NCBI RefSeq assembly: GCF_000337035.1
Contig: NZ_AOJL01000042.1
Span: 29,820-74,559, forward strand
DNA: 44,740 nt
Source of the DNA: Halorubrum coriense DSM 10284
Lineage (GTDB): Archaea; Halobacteriota; Halobacteria; Halobacteriales; Haloferacaceae
Direction of reading: 5' to 3'
Of the stretch, positions 7,577-16,375 are shown piece by piece. Below the pieces are notes generated by a model. That model saw nothing but the letters and a program-made list of their open reading frames with translations, was not told the DNA's origin and ran no database searches. How positions within the stretch are numbered: position 1 is the stretch's first letter; each line of letters begins with the position of its first letter. Made by a program: the position numbers and the translations under genes.

Positions 7577-10237
7577 ATGAGTACCAGATCCACCCGCCTC
7601 GACATCACGGGGATGAGCTGCGCCAACTGCTCGGCGAGCGTCGGCGACGCCGTGGCGTCCCTCGACGGGGTCGTCGAGGCCGACGCGAACTACGCCACCG
7701 ACGAGGCGACCGTCGAGTACGACCCGGAGACGACCTCGATCGCCGATATCTACGACGCGATCGAGCGCGCCGGCTACGGAGCGGTCTCGGAGACGGCGAC
7801 CGTCGCGATCACCGACATGTCGTGCGCGAACTGCGCCGACGCCAACCGCGACGCGCTCGAATCCGTGCCCGGCGTCGTCGAGGCCGACGTGAACTACGCG
7901 ACCGACGAGGCGCAGGTGCGGTACAACCCCGCGGAGACCTCGCGGGCGGCGCTGTACGACGCCGTCGAGGACGCCGGCTACTCCCCGGTCCGCGAGGGCG
8001 AGGGCGGCGACGGCGAGGGGGCCGGTGGGGAGGGCGGCGACGCCGGCGAGAGCGCGCGCGACGCGGCCCGGAACGCGGAGATCCGCAAGCAGCTCCGGTT
8101 GACGCTGTTCGGCGCGGTGCTGTCGGCCCCGCTCATCTTCATGCTCGTCGACACCTTCCTGCTCGGGGGGTCGGTCGTGCCGGACCGGCTCTTCGGCGTC
8201 GGGAGCCACTGGTTCGCGTTCGCGTTCGCGACACCGGTCCAGGTCGTGCTCGGCCGGCCGTTCTACGTGAACTCCTACAAGGCGCTCGTCACGAACGGGC
8301 GCGCCAACATGGACGTGCTGATCGCCCTCGGCTCGACGACCGCGTACGTCTACTCCGTCGCCGTCCTCCTCGATCTGGTCGCCGGGAGCGTCTACTTCGA
8401 CACGGCCGCGCTCATCCTCGTCTTCATCACGCTCGGGAACTACCTCGAGGCGCGCTCGAAGGGACAGGCCGGCGACGCGCTCCGGAAACTGTTGGAGATG
8501 GAGGCCGACACCGCCACCCTCGTCGACGACGGGACCGAGCGCGAGGTCCCGATCGAGGACGTCGCGGTCGGCGACCGGATGAAGGTCCGGCCGGGCGAAC
8601 AGATCCCGACCGACGGCGTCGTCGCGGAGGGGCAGTCGGCGGTCGACGAGTCGATGGTGACCGGCGAGTCCGTCCCGGTCGAGAAAGAGGTTGGCGACGA
8701 GGTCGTCGGCTCCACGATCAACGAGAACGGGCTCCTCGTCGTCGAGGCGACGAAGGTCGGCGCGGACACCGCGCTCCAGCAGATCGTCCAGACCGTGAAG
8801 GAGGCGCAGTCCCGCCAGCCCGACATCCAGAACCTCGCGGACCGCATCTCCGCGTACTTCGTGCCGGCGGTGATCGCGAACGCCCTGCTGTGGGGCGCCG
8901 TCTGGTTCCTCTTCCCCGAGACGCTCGCGGCGTTCGTCGACCGGCTCCCGCTGTGGGGGCAGGTCGCGGGCGGGCCCGCGCCGGTCGGCGGCACCGTCTC
9001 GGTGTTCGAGTTCGCGGTCGTCGTCTTCGCGTCCGCGGTCCTGATCGCGTGCCCCTGCGCGCTCGGGCTCGCGACCCCGGCCGCGACGATGGTCGGGACC
9101 ACCATCGGTGCGCAGAACGGCGTCCTGTTCAAGGGCGGCGACGTCCTCGAACGCGCGAAGGACGTCGACACGGTCGTCTTCGACAAGACGGGGACGCTCA
9201 CGCGGGGCGAGATGGAGCTCACCGACGTGGTGGCCGTCGGCGAGGTCCCCGACGGCGGCGCCGTCGCGGAGCGCGGCGACGCGGCGACGGACGATTCGGC
9301 GACGGCGGACGGCTCGACGACGACGGCCGAAGACGAGGTCCTCCGCCTCGCCGCGAGCGCGGAGCGCGGTAGCGAACACCCCCTCGCCCGGGCGATCGTC
9401 GACGGGGCCGAGGCGCGCGGGCTCGCGCTCGCCGACCCCGAGGCGTTCGAGAACGTCCCGGGCCACGGGGTCCGCGCGACCGTCGAGGGCGACGAGGTAC
9501 TCGTCGGGAACCGGAAGCTGCTGCGCGACGCGGGCGTCGATCCCGCGCCCGCCGCGGAGACGATGGAGCGGCTCGAACGCGAGGGGAAGACGGCGATGCT
9601 CGTCGCCCGGATCCCCGCCGGCGCGGACGACGGGGAGCTCCTCGGCGTCGTCGCGGACGCGGACACGGTGAAGCCGAGCGCGAAGGACGCGGTGAGCCAG
9701 CTCCGCGACCGCGGCGTCGACGTGATGATGATCACGGGCGACAACGAGCGCACCGCCCGCGCGGTCGCCGAGCGGGTCGGCATCGACCCCGAGAACGTCC
9801 GGGCCGGCGTCCTCCCGGAGGACAAGTCCGACGCGGTCGAGGCGATCCAGCGCGACGGCCGCCGCGCGATGATGGTCGGGGACGGCGTCAACGACGCGCC
9901 GGCGCTCGCGGTCGCGTACGTCGGGACCGCCATCGGCTCCGGGACCGACGTCGCCATCGAGGCCGCGGACGTGACGCTGATGCGCGACGACCCGCTCGAC
10001 GTCGTGAAGGCGATCCGCGTCTCGGACGCGACGCTCCAGAAGATCAAACAGAACCTCGTGTGGGCGCTCGGCTACAACACGGCGATGATCCCGCTCGCGT
10101 CGCTCGGGCTCCTCCAGCCGGCCCTCGCGGCCGGGGCGATGGCGGTCTCGTCCGTCTCGGTGCTGACGAACAGCCTGCTCTTCCGGCGGTACGACCCCGA
10201 CCGCGACTACGCGCTCTTGGGGTTCCTGCGGCGCTGA
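7577..10237 (+). CDS. copA: Copper-translocating P1B-type ATPase
   Basis: An 886-residue heavy-metal ATPase of the cytoplasmic membrane. Two N-terminal metal-binding domains carry GMSCANC (Cys15, Cys18) and DMSCANC (Cys83, Cys86). A Gly/Glu-rich linker at about 140-157 leads to the membrane part. The transport motif is Cys492-Pro-Cys494 ([12 protein letters not shown]), the phosphorylated aspartate is Asp536 in [16 protein letters not shown] supplies the HP motif, and [10 protein letters not shown] is the hinge. CPC with paired CxxC domains indicates the Cu(I)-exporting P1B-1 class. An insert of about 25 residues rich in Asp, Ala and Thr lies between the phosphorylation site and the nucleotide-binding domain. 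Neither a CopZ chaperone nor a regulator gene is next to it. Confidence 0.95.
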   Translation: MSTRSTRLDITGMSCANCSASVGDAVASLDGVVEADANYATDEATVEYDPETTSIADIYDAIERAGYGAVSETATVAITDMSCANCADANRDALESVPGVVEADVNYATDEAQVRYNPAETSRAALYDAVEDAGYSPVREGEGGDGEGAGGEGGDAGESARDAARNAEIRKQLRLTLFGAVLSAPLIFMLVDTFLLGGSVVPDRLFGVGSHWFAFAFATPVQVVLGRPFYVNSYKALVTNGRANMDVLIALGSTTAYVYSVAVLLDLVAGSVYFDTAALILVFITLGNYLEARSKGQAGDALRKLLEMEADTATLVDDGTEREVPIEDVAVGDRMKVRPGEQIPTDGVVAEGQSAVDESMVTGESVPVEKEVGDEVVGSTINENGLLVVEATKVGADTALQQIVQTVKEAQSRQPDIQNLADRISAYFVPAVIANALLWGAVWFLFPETLAAFVDRLPLWGQVAGGPAPVGGTVSVFEFAVVVFASAVLIACPCALGLATPAATMVGTTIGAQNGVLFKGGDVLERAKDVDTVVFDKTGTLTRGEMELTDVVAVGEVPDGGAVAERGDAATDDSATADGSTTTAEDEVLRLAASAERGSEHPLARAIVDGAEARGLALADPEAFENVPGHGVRATVEGDEVLVGNRKLLRDAGVDPAPAAETMERLEREGKTAMLVARIPAGADDGELLGVVADADTVKPSAKDAVSQLRDRGVDVMMITGDNERTARAVAERVGIDPENVRAGVLPEDKSDAVEAIQRDGRRAMMVGDGVNDAPALAVAYVGTAIGSGTDVAIEAADVTLMRDDPLDVVKAIRVSDATLQKIKQNLVWALGYNTAMIPLASLGLLQPALAAGAMAVSSVSVLTNSLLFRRYDPDRDYALLGFLRR

Positions 10238-10322
10238 GCGACGACCGCTTTCCGACCGTCGGTTTCCAGTTTCGCACTCGCCGTCCCGAAACCACAAGAC
10301 GGGGCGGCGCGTACGGCGTCGC

Positions 10323-10979
10323 ATGTCGACCCTCCTCGTCGTCGGCGGCAGCGGCTTCATCGGACGCGGCGTCTGCCGGTTCGCGGTCCGCGACGACCAC
10401 GAGGTTCGCAGCGTCTCGCGGAGCGGCCGCCCGGACGTCGACGACGCGTGGGTAGACGCCGTCTCGTGGACGAGCGCCGACCTCTTCAGCCCGAACGCCT
10501 GGCGCGACCGCCTCGACGGCGTCGACGCCGTGGTCCACGCGGTGGGAGCGATCACCGAGACGCCGACGGAGGGCGTCACCTTCGAGCGCGTCAACGGCGA
10601 CGCGGCCGTCCTCACGGCGCTGGAGGCCGAGCGCGCCGGCGCGGACGCGTTCGTCTTCCTGTCGGCGGCGGCGAAGCCCCCGGGCGTCCGGAACGCCTAC
10701 CTGACCGCCAAGCGCCGCGCCGAGGCGGCCATCGTCGACCTCGACCTCGACACCGTCAGCCTCCGGCCGGGGCCGGTGTACGGCGAGGGACAGCCGCACA
10801 TCCCGGACGTCGCCGACCGCGTCCTCCGGTTCGCCGCGAGCGCGCCGCCCATCGCGTCGCGGCTCGGCGAGTCGCGGCCGCTCTCCGTCGACACCGTCGC
10901 GCGGGCGACGTACCGCGCCGCGCTGAACCCGGACGAGCGGCTGCTCGACGTCTCGGACATTCGCGACCTCGCCGGGTGA
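10323..10979 (+). CDS. NAD(P)-binding epimerase-like protein (NDUFA9/atypical SDR group)
   Basis: A 218-residue Rossmann protein. It starts with the dinucleotide loop VVGGSGFIGRG (residues 6-16), contains HAVGAITETPTEGVTFERVN, and later SLRPGPVYGEG. This layout resembles the atypical SDRs related to the NDUFA9 complex I subunit and NmrA-like epimerases, which often bind NADP(H) without a strict Tyr-Lys active site. The usual YxxxK is only loosely met by AYLTAK. The protein is shorter than most relatives (about 290-300), mainly at the C-terminal substrate lobe. The function is unknown. It is 85 bases after copA on the same strand but likely independent. Confidence 0.75.
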   Translation: MSTLLVVGGSGFIGRGVCRFAVRDDHEVRSVSRSGRPDVDDAWVDAVSWTSADLFSPNAWRDRLDGVDAVVHAVGAITETPTEGVTFERVNGDAAVLTALEAERAGADAFVFLSAAAKPPGVRNAYLTAKRRAEAAIVDLDLDTVSLRPGPVYGEGQPHIPDVADRVLRFAASAPPIASRLGESRPLSVDTVARATYRAALNPDERLLDVSDIRDLAG

Positions 10980-11030
10980 CCGGCGACCCGGTTCACCGGC
11001 TCGCCACCGCCGCCGCACGCGGACGGCCCG

Positions 11031-11306
11031 TCAGCGCGCGCTACGCTCTCTGGCGATGTCCAGCGAGATGAAGAAGCCGAAGTACGCCGGGATCCCCGCG
11101 AGCATGAACATGTACAGCACCCACTGCGGGGCCGTCGGGAAGGCGAACTCGTACAGCAGCGAGGCGAGCCCCACCCACGCGAACGCGAACAGGAGGTCCT
11201 GAAGCATGCCGGTCCCGTTCTCGCTGAGCACGGTCCGGGCGCGGTCGGCGACGCTCGGGTCGGTCGACTGGTCGTCCGGCGTCTCCGCGGCGTCCGAGTC
11301 GGGCAT
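11031..11306 (-). CDS. Small two-helix membrane protein
   Basis: A 91-residue protein with a charged, Asp/Ser/Thr-rich N-terminal third, then two hydrophobic stretches (DLLFAFAWVGLASLLYEFAF and WVLYMFMLAGIPAYFGFFIS) and a short basic tail ARERSAR. It is probably a cytoplasmic-membrane hairpin. No family is recognised. It lies downstream of, and in the same direction as, the symporter-Usp operon, but a 130-base gap separates them. A link to acetate transport is possible by location only. Confidence 0.7.
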   Translation of the reverse strand: MPDSDAAETPDDQSTDPSVADRARTVLSENGTGMLQDLLFAFAWVGLASLLYEFAFPTAPQWVLYMFMLAGIPAYFGFFISLDIARERSAR

Positions 11307-11436
11307 GGCGTGAGTGGGTGTAGGGGGTACGTCTGCGTTGCGGAATCGTGCGGCCGCGCCGCACGCCGTGGCGGTTCGTCGGTCTGGGGCGGCTCGGTCT
11401 CGTCGGAGCCGGAATCGTCCGCTCCGGGCGGGGAGC

Positions 11437-11901
11437 TCAGTCCGCTTCGAGGTAGTCGACGACGAGGACCGGGACGTGCGTCGAGCGCAGCGTGCGCTCG
11501 GTGACGCTGCCGAGCAGCGCGCGCCGGACGCCGGCGCGACCGTGGCTCCCCATCACGATCAGGCTGACGTCGTTGTCCTCGGCGTAGTCGGCGATGACCT
11601 TGTGCGGTCGCCCGCCGGAGACGTGCTCGACGACGTCGACGCCGCGTTCGCCGCCGCGGTCGGCGACCACGCCGGTCGCCTCGTCCGCCTGCTCTTTCAG
11701 CTCCCCCATCTCGTCGAACCGACCCTGCTTGAGCCGGTCGACCTGTTCGGTTCCGAGGCTGAAGTTCACGGAGTCGATGTCGACCACGTACAGCGCGTGG
11801 ACCTCGGCGTCGTACTTCTCCGCGAGGTCGAGCGCGTGGTCGACGGCGGCCTCCGCGACGTCGCTGCCGTCAGTGGGGACGAGGATGCGGTCGTACATCA
11901 T
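11437..11901 (-). CDS. UspA-family universal stress protein
   Basis: A 154-residue single-domain Usp fold (RILVPTDGSDVAEAAVDHAL at the start). The ATP-binding signature G-x2-G-x9-G-S is complete at Gly118, Gly121, Gly131 and Ser132, so it is probably the ATP-binding type. The first ATG overlaps the symporter stop by four bases (ATGA), making it the third gene of the DUF4212-symporter-Usp operon. Usp domains commonly accompany transporters in haloarchaea and may act as cytoplasmic regulatory partners; for this pair that is inference. Confidence 0.93.
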   Translation of the reverse strand: MMYDRILVPTDGSDVAEAAVDHALDLAEKYDAEVHALYVVDIDSVNFSLGTEQVDRLKQGRFDEMGELKEQADEATGVVADRGGERGVDVVEHVSGGRPHKVIADYAEDNDVSLIVMGSHGRAGVRRALLGSVTERTLRSTHVPVLVVDYLEAD

Positions 11902-13694
11902 CGCTCCTCCGTGATTTCGTCGTCGTCCACTGCGCGGTCACCCTCGGCGGCCGCGTCGTCCACTGCGCGGTCACCCTCGGCGGCCGCGTCGTCCACTGCG
12001 CGGCCGCCGTCCGTCACCACGTCCTCGCCGCCGTCGGCGACGACGTCCTCCGCGGTCTGCTGTTGCCCCATCGGCTCGGGGCTGTGACACTGCCGGACGA
12101 TCCGCTTCGTCTCCAGCGACGGCTCGTCGGTCGCCATCGAGACGACGATGGTGACGACGAACACGACCGGGAGCGTGATGAGCGCCGAACCGATGGCGGG
12201 CATCCACGTCGCGAGGCCCGTCGACAGCGGCGCGTCGAGCGAGCCGATGTACGTCGGCACGATCTGGTTGATCATCGGGATCGACCAGAGCGTCAGCCCG
12301 GTCGTCATCCCGGCGAGCGCGCCCTGCCGGTTGGCGTTCTCCCACCACATGCCGAGGAAGAACATCGGGAACAGCACGGAGCCGGCGAGCGAGAACGCGT
12401 AGCCGACGAGCGCCGCGATGGAGGACGCGGGGTTGAGCGCTGCCAGCGTGGTCAGCGCGCCCAGTGCGACGATCGAGAGGCGGCCGACGAGGATCTGCTG
12501 GCGCTGCGTCGCGTCCTCGTTGATGATGTTCGTGTAGATGTCGTGGCTGATCGCCGACGAGCCGGCGATGAACAGCCCGGCGACCGTCGCGATGGCCGCG
12601 GCGATACCGCCCGCCGCGACGATGCCGACGAACCAGTCCGGGAGCCCGGACAGCTGCGCCGCCAGCACGACGATGACCTCGCTGGCCGCGCTCGTCATCC
12701 CGGGATCGCCGTACGTCGCGCCGACGTTCTGCGTGTAGAGGTCGGTCCCGAACGCCGCGAACGCGGGCGCGCTCCAGTAGAGGATACAGATGAAGAACAG
12801 CCCCCACACCGTCGACCAGCGGGCCGTCCGCTCGCTCTCGACGGTGTAGAACCGGACGAGCACGTGCGGGAGCCCGCAGGTACCGACGATCAGCGAGAAC
12901 GTCGTGGCGACCCAGAGGTAGTAGCTCGACCCGGCGAACGGCTCGGAGAACTCGCTGCCGAGCTGGCTGATCAGCGCGCCGTACTCCAGCTGCGGCAGCA
13001 CCGTGGAGTAGCCGTTCGTGTAGCCGACGACGAACAGCCCGACGACGAACGCCAGGATCAGGATGACGTACTGGACCGCCTGGTTCTTCGTCGCGCCCAG
13101 CATGCCGGACAGCGTCAGGTAGCCGACGGTGACGACCATCATGGCGACGACCATCACCTGATACCCGTCGAGACCGGGGACGAGGGCCCCGTAGTTACCG
13201 AAGATGTACAGCCCGACGAGCGCCATCCCCTTCGCCTGTCCGATGGCGTAGACGAAGCCGATGAGGAACGTCGTCACCGCCGCGATGGCGCGCGCGGTGT
13301 CGGAGTTGAACCGGTCGCCGACGAAGTCGGGTGCGGTGTACTTCCCGAACCGACGCAGCTGCGCGGCGAGGAAGATGAGCAGGATGAAGTAGCCGGTCGT
13401 CCAGCCGACGACGAACACGAGGCCGTAGAACCCGGCCAGCGCGATGGACGCCGCCATCCCGAGATACGACGCCGCGGACATCCAGTTCGCGCCGATCGCC
13501 ATCCCGTTCTCGACGTTCCCGATGGACCGGCCGGCGACCCACATGTCGTCGGTGTCGGCCACGCGGAAGACGAAGCCGATGGTGAGGAACAGCCCCAGCA
13601 TTCCGATCACGAGGAGCGCCGGACCGATCTTGAACGAGATGTCGAGCGCCTCCGGCAGGAGCTCGCTCTGGAGGAGCAGCGAACCCCCCGTCAT
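11898..13694 (-). CDS. Sodium:solute symporter, large subunit (acetate-permease-like, VC_2705 type)
   Basis: A 598-residue SSS-family transporter with about 13 hydrophobic helices, for example GPALLVIGMLGLFLTIGFVF, MAIGANWMSAASYLGMAAS and GIAAAIATVAGLFIAGSSAISHD. It belongs to the subgroup that pairs with a DUF4212 small subunit, encoded just upstream with a 4-base ATGA overlap. Two acetyl-CoA synthetase genes follow this region, so acetate or another small monocarboxylate is the likely substrate; that is contextual inference. The cytoplasmic C-terminal tail (last ~55 residues) is unusual. It is acidic and built from an 11-residue repeat, VDDAAAEGDRA, encoded by 33-bp DNA repeats. The stop overlaps the Usp start. 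Confidence 0.92.
   Translation of the reverse strand: MTGGSLLLQSELLPEALDISFKIGPALLVIGMLGLFLTIGFVFRVADTDDMWVAGRSIGNVENGMAIGANWMSAASYLGMAASIALAGFYGLVFVVGWTTGYFILLIFLAAQLRRFGKYTAPDFVGDRFNSDTARAIAAVTTFLIGFVYAIGQAKGMALVGLYIFGNYGALVPGLDGYQVMVVAMMVVTVGYLTLSGMLGATKNQAVQYVILILAFVVGLFVVGYTNGYSTVLPQLEYGALISQLGSEFSEPFAGSSYYLWVATTFSLIVGTCGLPHVLVRFYTVESERTARWSTVWGLFFICILYWSAPAFAAFGTDLYTQNVGATYGDPGMTSAASEVIVVLAAQLSGLPDWFVGIVAAGGIAAAIATVAGLFIAGSSAISHDIYTNIINEDATQRQQILVGRLSIVALGALTTLAALNPASSIAALVGYAFSLAGSVLFPMFFLGMWWENANRQGALAGMTTGLTLWSIPMINQIVPTYIGSLDAPLSTGLATWMPAIGSALITLPVVFVVTIVVSMATDEPSLETKRIVRQCHSPEPMGQQQTAEDVVADGGEDVVTDGGRAVDDAAAEGDRAVDDAAAEGDRAVDDDEITEER
11922..12020 (-). repeat. 33-bp tandem repeat in the symporter C-terminal tail
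   Basis: Units start at 11922, 11955 and 11988 on the plus strand, each beginning GTCGTCCACTGCGCGG. The first two are identical over 33 bases and the third diverges after about half. They keep frame and encode an acidic 11-residue peptide repeat. Related units with the same period occur at 14099-14164 in the partner gene. Confidence 0.9.
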
Positions 13695-14197
13695 TCGTCG
13701 ACCCCCCCGTCGGCCGCCGCGACGTCAGCGCCGCTCGCGGTCTCCGTGACGGTCCCGTGTTCGATCCCGTACTTCTCGTCGAGCGCGTCCCGCTTGCGCG
13801 AGTACCAGAACGCGAGGATGAGCGCGCTGGTCGGCGCGCCGAAGGCGACGAGGAAGTAGTGGAGCGGGAAGCCGAGGATCGGCATCGTCTGGGTCATCAC
13901 GCCCGGCGCGAGCCGCGTCAACGTCACGGGGCCCCACACCGCGAGCACCCAGATCGCGAACCCGGTCCAGACGATCCGGAGGTGGTCGCGCATGTACGCC
14001 GTGCTCGGATTCAGGATGTTCACTTCCGCTCCGAGGTAGTCGGTGTCCCTGTGCGTCTGTGCGGCTCCGGTGGACGCGACGCCGCCGTCGGTGGCCGCGT
14101 CGTCAGTTGCGCGTCCACCGTCGGTGACCGCGTCGTCGGTTGCGCGGTCCCCGTCGCCGGCCGCGTCGTCTCGTTCGCGCGAGGTATTCTCTGTCAT
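13691..14197 (-). CDS. DUF4212-family symporter small subunit
   Basis: A 168-residue protein. The conserved part, about residues 55-150, has NPSTAYMRDHLRIVWTGFAIW and two hydrophobic helices (WTGFAIWVLAVWGPVTL and FPLHYFLVAFGAPTSALILAF), ending in FWYSRKRDALDEKYGI. This is the accessory subunit that accompanies a subset of SSS transporters. The N-terminal 50 residues are a repeat-rich acidic extension (DRATDDAVTDGG units) absent from the core family and matching the tail of the large subunit. It is first in the operon. A GTTTATCC element 24-32 bases before the ATG is a good TATA box. Confidence 0.9.
   Translation of the reverse strand: MTENTSRERDDAAGDGDRATDDAVTDGGRATDDAATDGGVASTGAAQTHRDTDYLGAEVNILNPSTAYMRDHLRIVWTGFAIWVLAVWGPVTLTRLAPGVMTQTMPILGFPLHYFLVAFGAPTSALILAFWYSRKRDALDEKYGIEHGTVTETASGADVAAADGGVDE
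14099..14164 (-). repeat. 33-bp repeat units in the DUF4212 N-terminal tail
   Basis: Two diverged 33-bp units (14099-14131 and 14132-14164) begin GTCGTCAGTTGCGCG and GTCGTCGGTTGCGCGG; a third partial unit follows at 14165. They align in frame and period with the units in the symporter tail 2.1 kb away, and the second is about three-quarters identical to those. Confidence 0.8.
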
Positions 14198-14220
14198 GTT
14201 TTGGCGTATGTCATCCGTTT

Positions 14221-14229
14221 GTTTATCCG
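14221..14229 (-). promoter_or_regulatory. Candidate TATA box of the DUF4212-symporter-Usp operon
   Basis: Minus-strand CGGATAAAC lies 24-32 bases before the ATG at 14197. A second AT-rich patch (GAATAAATC) lies 6 bases farther upstream and may contribute. Confidence 0.55.
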
Positions 14230-14305
14230 ATTTATTCGTGATAGTTGTCGTCGTGCGGACCGTCGTGGTCGCGCGTGGAGGGGATCGAAAACGGCTCGCC
14301 GAGCG

Positions 14306-16300
14306 CTACTCGGCGTCGGCCTTCCGCTGGATCTCCTCGACGATCTCGGGGTTCCGAAGCGTGCTCGTGTTCCCGAGCTCGTCGCCGTCGGCGATGTTCT
14401 CCAGCAGGCGACGCATGATCTTCCCGGACCGGGTCTTCGGCAGGTCGGGCGTGAACACGACCTGCTCCGGCCGGGCGATCGGGCCGATGGCGTCCTCGAC
14501 GCCCGCGACGATCGCGTCGCGAAGCTCGTCGGTGCCCTCGTAGTCGTCCTCGGTCGTCACGTAGGCGTACACCGCCTCGCCCTTGATGTCGTGGTCACCG
14601 CCCACGACGGCGGCCTCCGCGACCCCCTCGACGCCGACGATGGCGGACTCGATCTCCATCGTCCCCAGCCGGTGGCCGGAGACGTTGAGCACGTCGTCCA
14701 CGCGGCCGAGGACGGTGATGTAGCCGTCGTCGTCGATCTTCGCCCCGTCCTCCGGGAAGTACACCCAGTCGTCGGGGTCGTCGCTGTCGGTGTCGGAGTA
14801 CTCCGCCCAGTACTCCTCGACGTAGCGCTCGTCGTTGTTGTACAGCGTCCGGAGCATGCCGGGCCACGGCTTCTGAACCGTGAGGTAGCCGGCCTTCCCG
14901 GGCTCCACCTCCTCCCCGAGCGTGTCGAGGATCTGGACGTCGAGCCCCGGCAGCGGCGGGCCCGCCGCGCCGGGCTTCATGTCCTTGACGCCGGGGAGCG
15001 TGGTCACCATCATCCCGCCGGTCTCGGTCTGCCACCACGTGTCGACGATGGGGCACTCCTCGTCGCCGATGTGCGTGTAGTACCACTTCCAGGCGCGCGG
15101 GTTGATCGGCTCGCCGACCGTCCCGAGCAGCCGCAGCGAGGAGAGGTCGTGGCGGTCCGGGAACTCCGGTCCCCACTTCATGAACGCGCGGATCGCCGTC
15201 GGGGCCGTGTACAGCTGCGTCGCCTCGTACTCCTCGACGATCTCCCAGAGCCGGTCGCGCTCCGGGTGGTCCGGCGTCCCCTCGTACATCATCGTCGTCG
15301 TCCCGAGCGCGAGCGGGCCGTAGACGATGTACGAGTGCCCGGTGATCCAGCCGATGTCGGCCGAGCAGAAGTACGTGTCATCCGGCTCGATGTCGAGGAC
15401 CGACTGCGAGGTCCACGACACCCACGAGAGGTAGCCCCCGGTCGTGTGTTTCACCCCCTTCGGCTTCCCCGTCGTCCCCGAGGTGTACATCAGGAACAGC
15501 ATGTCCTCGGCGTCGCGGGTGACCGGCTCGACAGCCGCGCCCTCGTGTTCCGCGACGAGGTCGTCGTAGTCGACCTGGTCGTCGGCGAGGTCGTGGCCGA
15601 AGTCGTCGCCGTTCGGCCCGAGCCGGTCGACGACGACCGTCGTGGTGTCGTGGTCGACGCCCGCGAGCCCCTCGTTCGCCTTGTCGAGGTGGTCGAGCGG
15701 GTCGCCGCGGCGGTAGTAGCCGTCGCAGGTGACGAGGTACTCCGACTCCGCGGCGTTCATCCGCGTCGCAAGCGCGTCGGCCGAGAACCCGGCGAACACG
15801 ACGCTGTGGGGCGCGCCGATGCGGGCGCACGCCAGCATCGCGACCGGCAGCTCCGGGATCATCGGCATGTACATCGTGACGACGTCGTCCTCCTCGACGC
15901 CCTGCTCCCGAAGGGCGGCGGCGAACTCGTTCACCTCGCGGTGGAGTTCCTCGTAGGTGTACGAGCGGTCGTCCTCGTCGACGGGCTCGCCGACCCACTC
16001 GATCGCGACCTCGTCGCCGCGCTCGTCGAGGTGTCGGTCGAGGCAGTTCGCCGACGCGTTCAGCTCGCCGCCCGTGAACCACTCGTAGAAGGGCGGGTCG
16101 TCGTCGTCGAGCACCCGGTCGTAGTCGGTTTCCCACTCCAGCAGGTCGGCGGCCGCCTCCCAACACTCCGGCCAGTTCTCCTCGAACTCCTCGTATATCT
16201 CCGGGTCGGAGACGTTCGCCTGTTCGACGAACGACTCCGACGGCTCGAATACCTCCTGTTCCGCGAGTCTCGCTTCCAGTTGGCCGTCTCCCTCTGTCAT
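14306..16300 (-). CDS. acs: Acetyl-CoA synthetase (AMP-forming), paralogue 1
   Basis: A 664-residue enzyme that converts acetate, ATP and CoA to acetyl-CoA, AMP and PPi. All family signatures are present: the P-loop-like YTSGTTGKPKG at about 270-280, TWWQTETGG in the acyl pocket with the tryptophan that limits chain length to acetate, NVSGHRLGTMEIE in the hinge region, and SGKIMRR with the adenylation lysine Lys627, the residue usually acetylated in bacterial control. The ATG at 16300 was preferred over a GTG farther up because it follows a clear TATA box by about 28 bases. It reads in the same direction as the symporter operon downstream and the Bat-type regulator gene upstream, so acetate uptake and activation are adjacent. 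Confidence 0.96.
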   Translation of the reverse strand: MTEGDGQLEARLAEQEVFEPSESFVEQANVSDPEIYEEFEENWPECWEAAADLLEWETDYDRVLDDDDPPFYEWFTGGELNASANCLDRHLDERGDEVAIEWVGEPVDEDDRSYTYEELHREVNEFAAALREQGVEEDDVVTMYMPMIPELPVAMLACARIGAPHSVVFAGFSADALATRMNAAESEYLVTCDGYYRRGDPLDHLDKANEGLAGVDHDTTTVVVDRLGPNGDDFGHDLADDQVDYDDLVAEHEGAAVEPVTRDAEDMLFLMYTSGTTGKPKGVKHTTGGYLSWVSWTSQSVLDIEPDDTYFCSADIGWITGHSYIVYGPLALGTTTMMYEGTPDHPERDRLWEIVEEYEATQLYTAPTAIRAFMKWGPEFPDRHDLSSLRLLGTVGEPINPRAWKWYYTHIGDEECPIVDTWWQTETGGMMVTTLPGVKDMKPGAAGPPLPGLDVQILDTLGEEVEPGKAGYLTVQKPWPGMLRTLYNNDERYVEEYWAEYSDTDSDDPDDWVYFPEDGAKIDDDGYITVLGRVDDVLNVSGHRLGTMEIESAIVGVEGVAEAAVVGGDHDIKGEAVYAYVTTEDDYEGTDELRDAIVAGVEDAIGPIARPEQVVFTPDLPKTRSGKIMRRLLENIADGDELGNTSTLRNPEIVEEIQRKADAE

Positions 16301-16327
16301 GGTACGGTCGTATCCAACCAATATCAC

Positions 16328-16346
16328 CATATAAACGCTAACGCTA
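16328..16346 (-). promoter_or_regulatory. acs promoter with TATA box and ACGCTA direct repeat
   Basis: Minus-strand GTTTATATG at 16328-16336 lies 28-36 bases before the acs ATG. Immediately upstream, plus-strand ACGCTA is present twice in tandem (16335-16340, 16341-16346). This is where BRE and activator sites sit in archaeal promoters. The whole region is the 75-base gap after the Bat-type regulator gene. Confidence 0.55.
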
Positions 16347-16375
16347 ATTACGAAAAACCGTGATAGATACCCCGG

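Noticed and set aside
10238-10322. T-rich runs after copA as a terminator
   Set aside because: The runs are short and interrupted, and the region has no clear stem; not enough to call.
7547-10615. Long minus-strand open frame opposite copA
   Set aside because: Antisense artefact of high G+C; copA has all P-type ATPase motifs in the plus frame.
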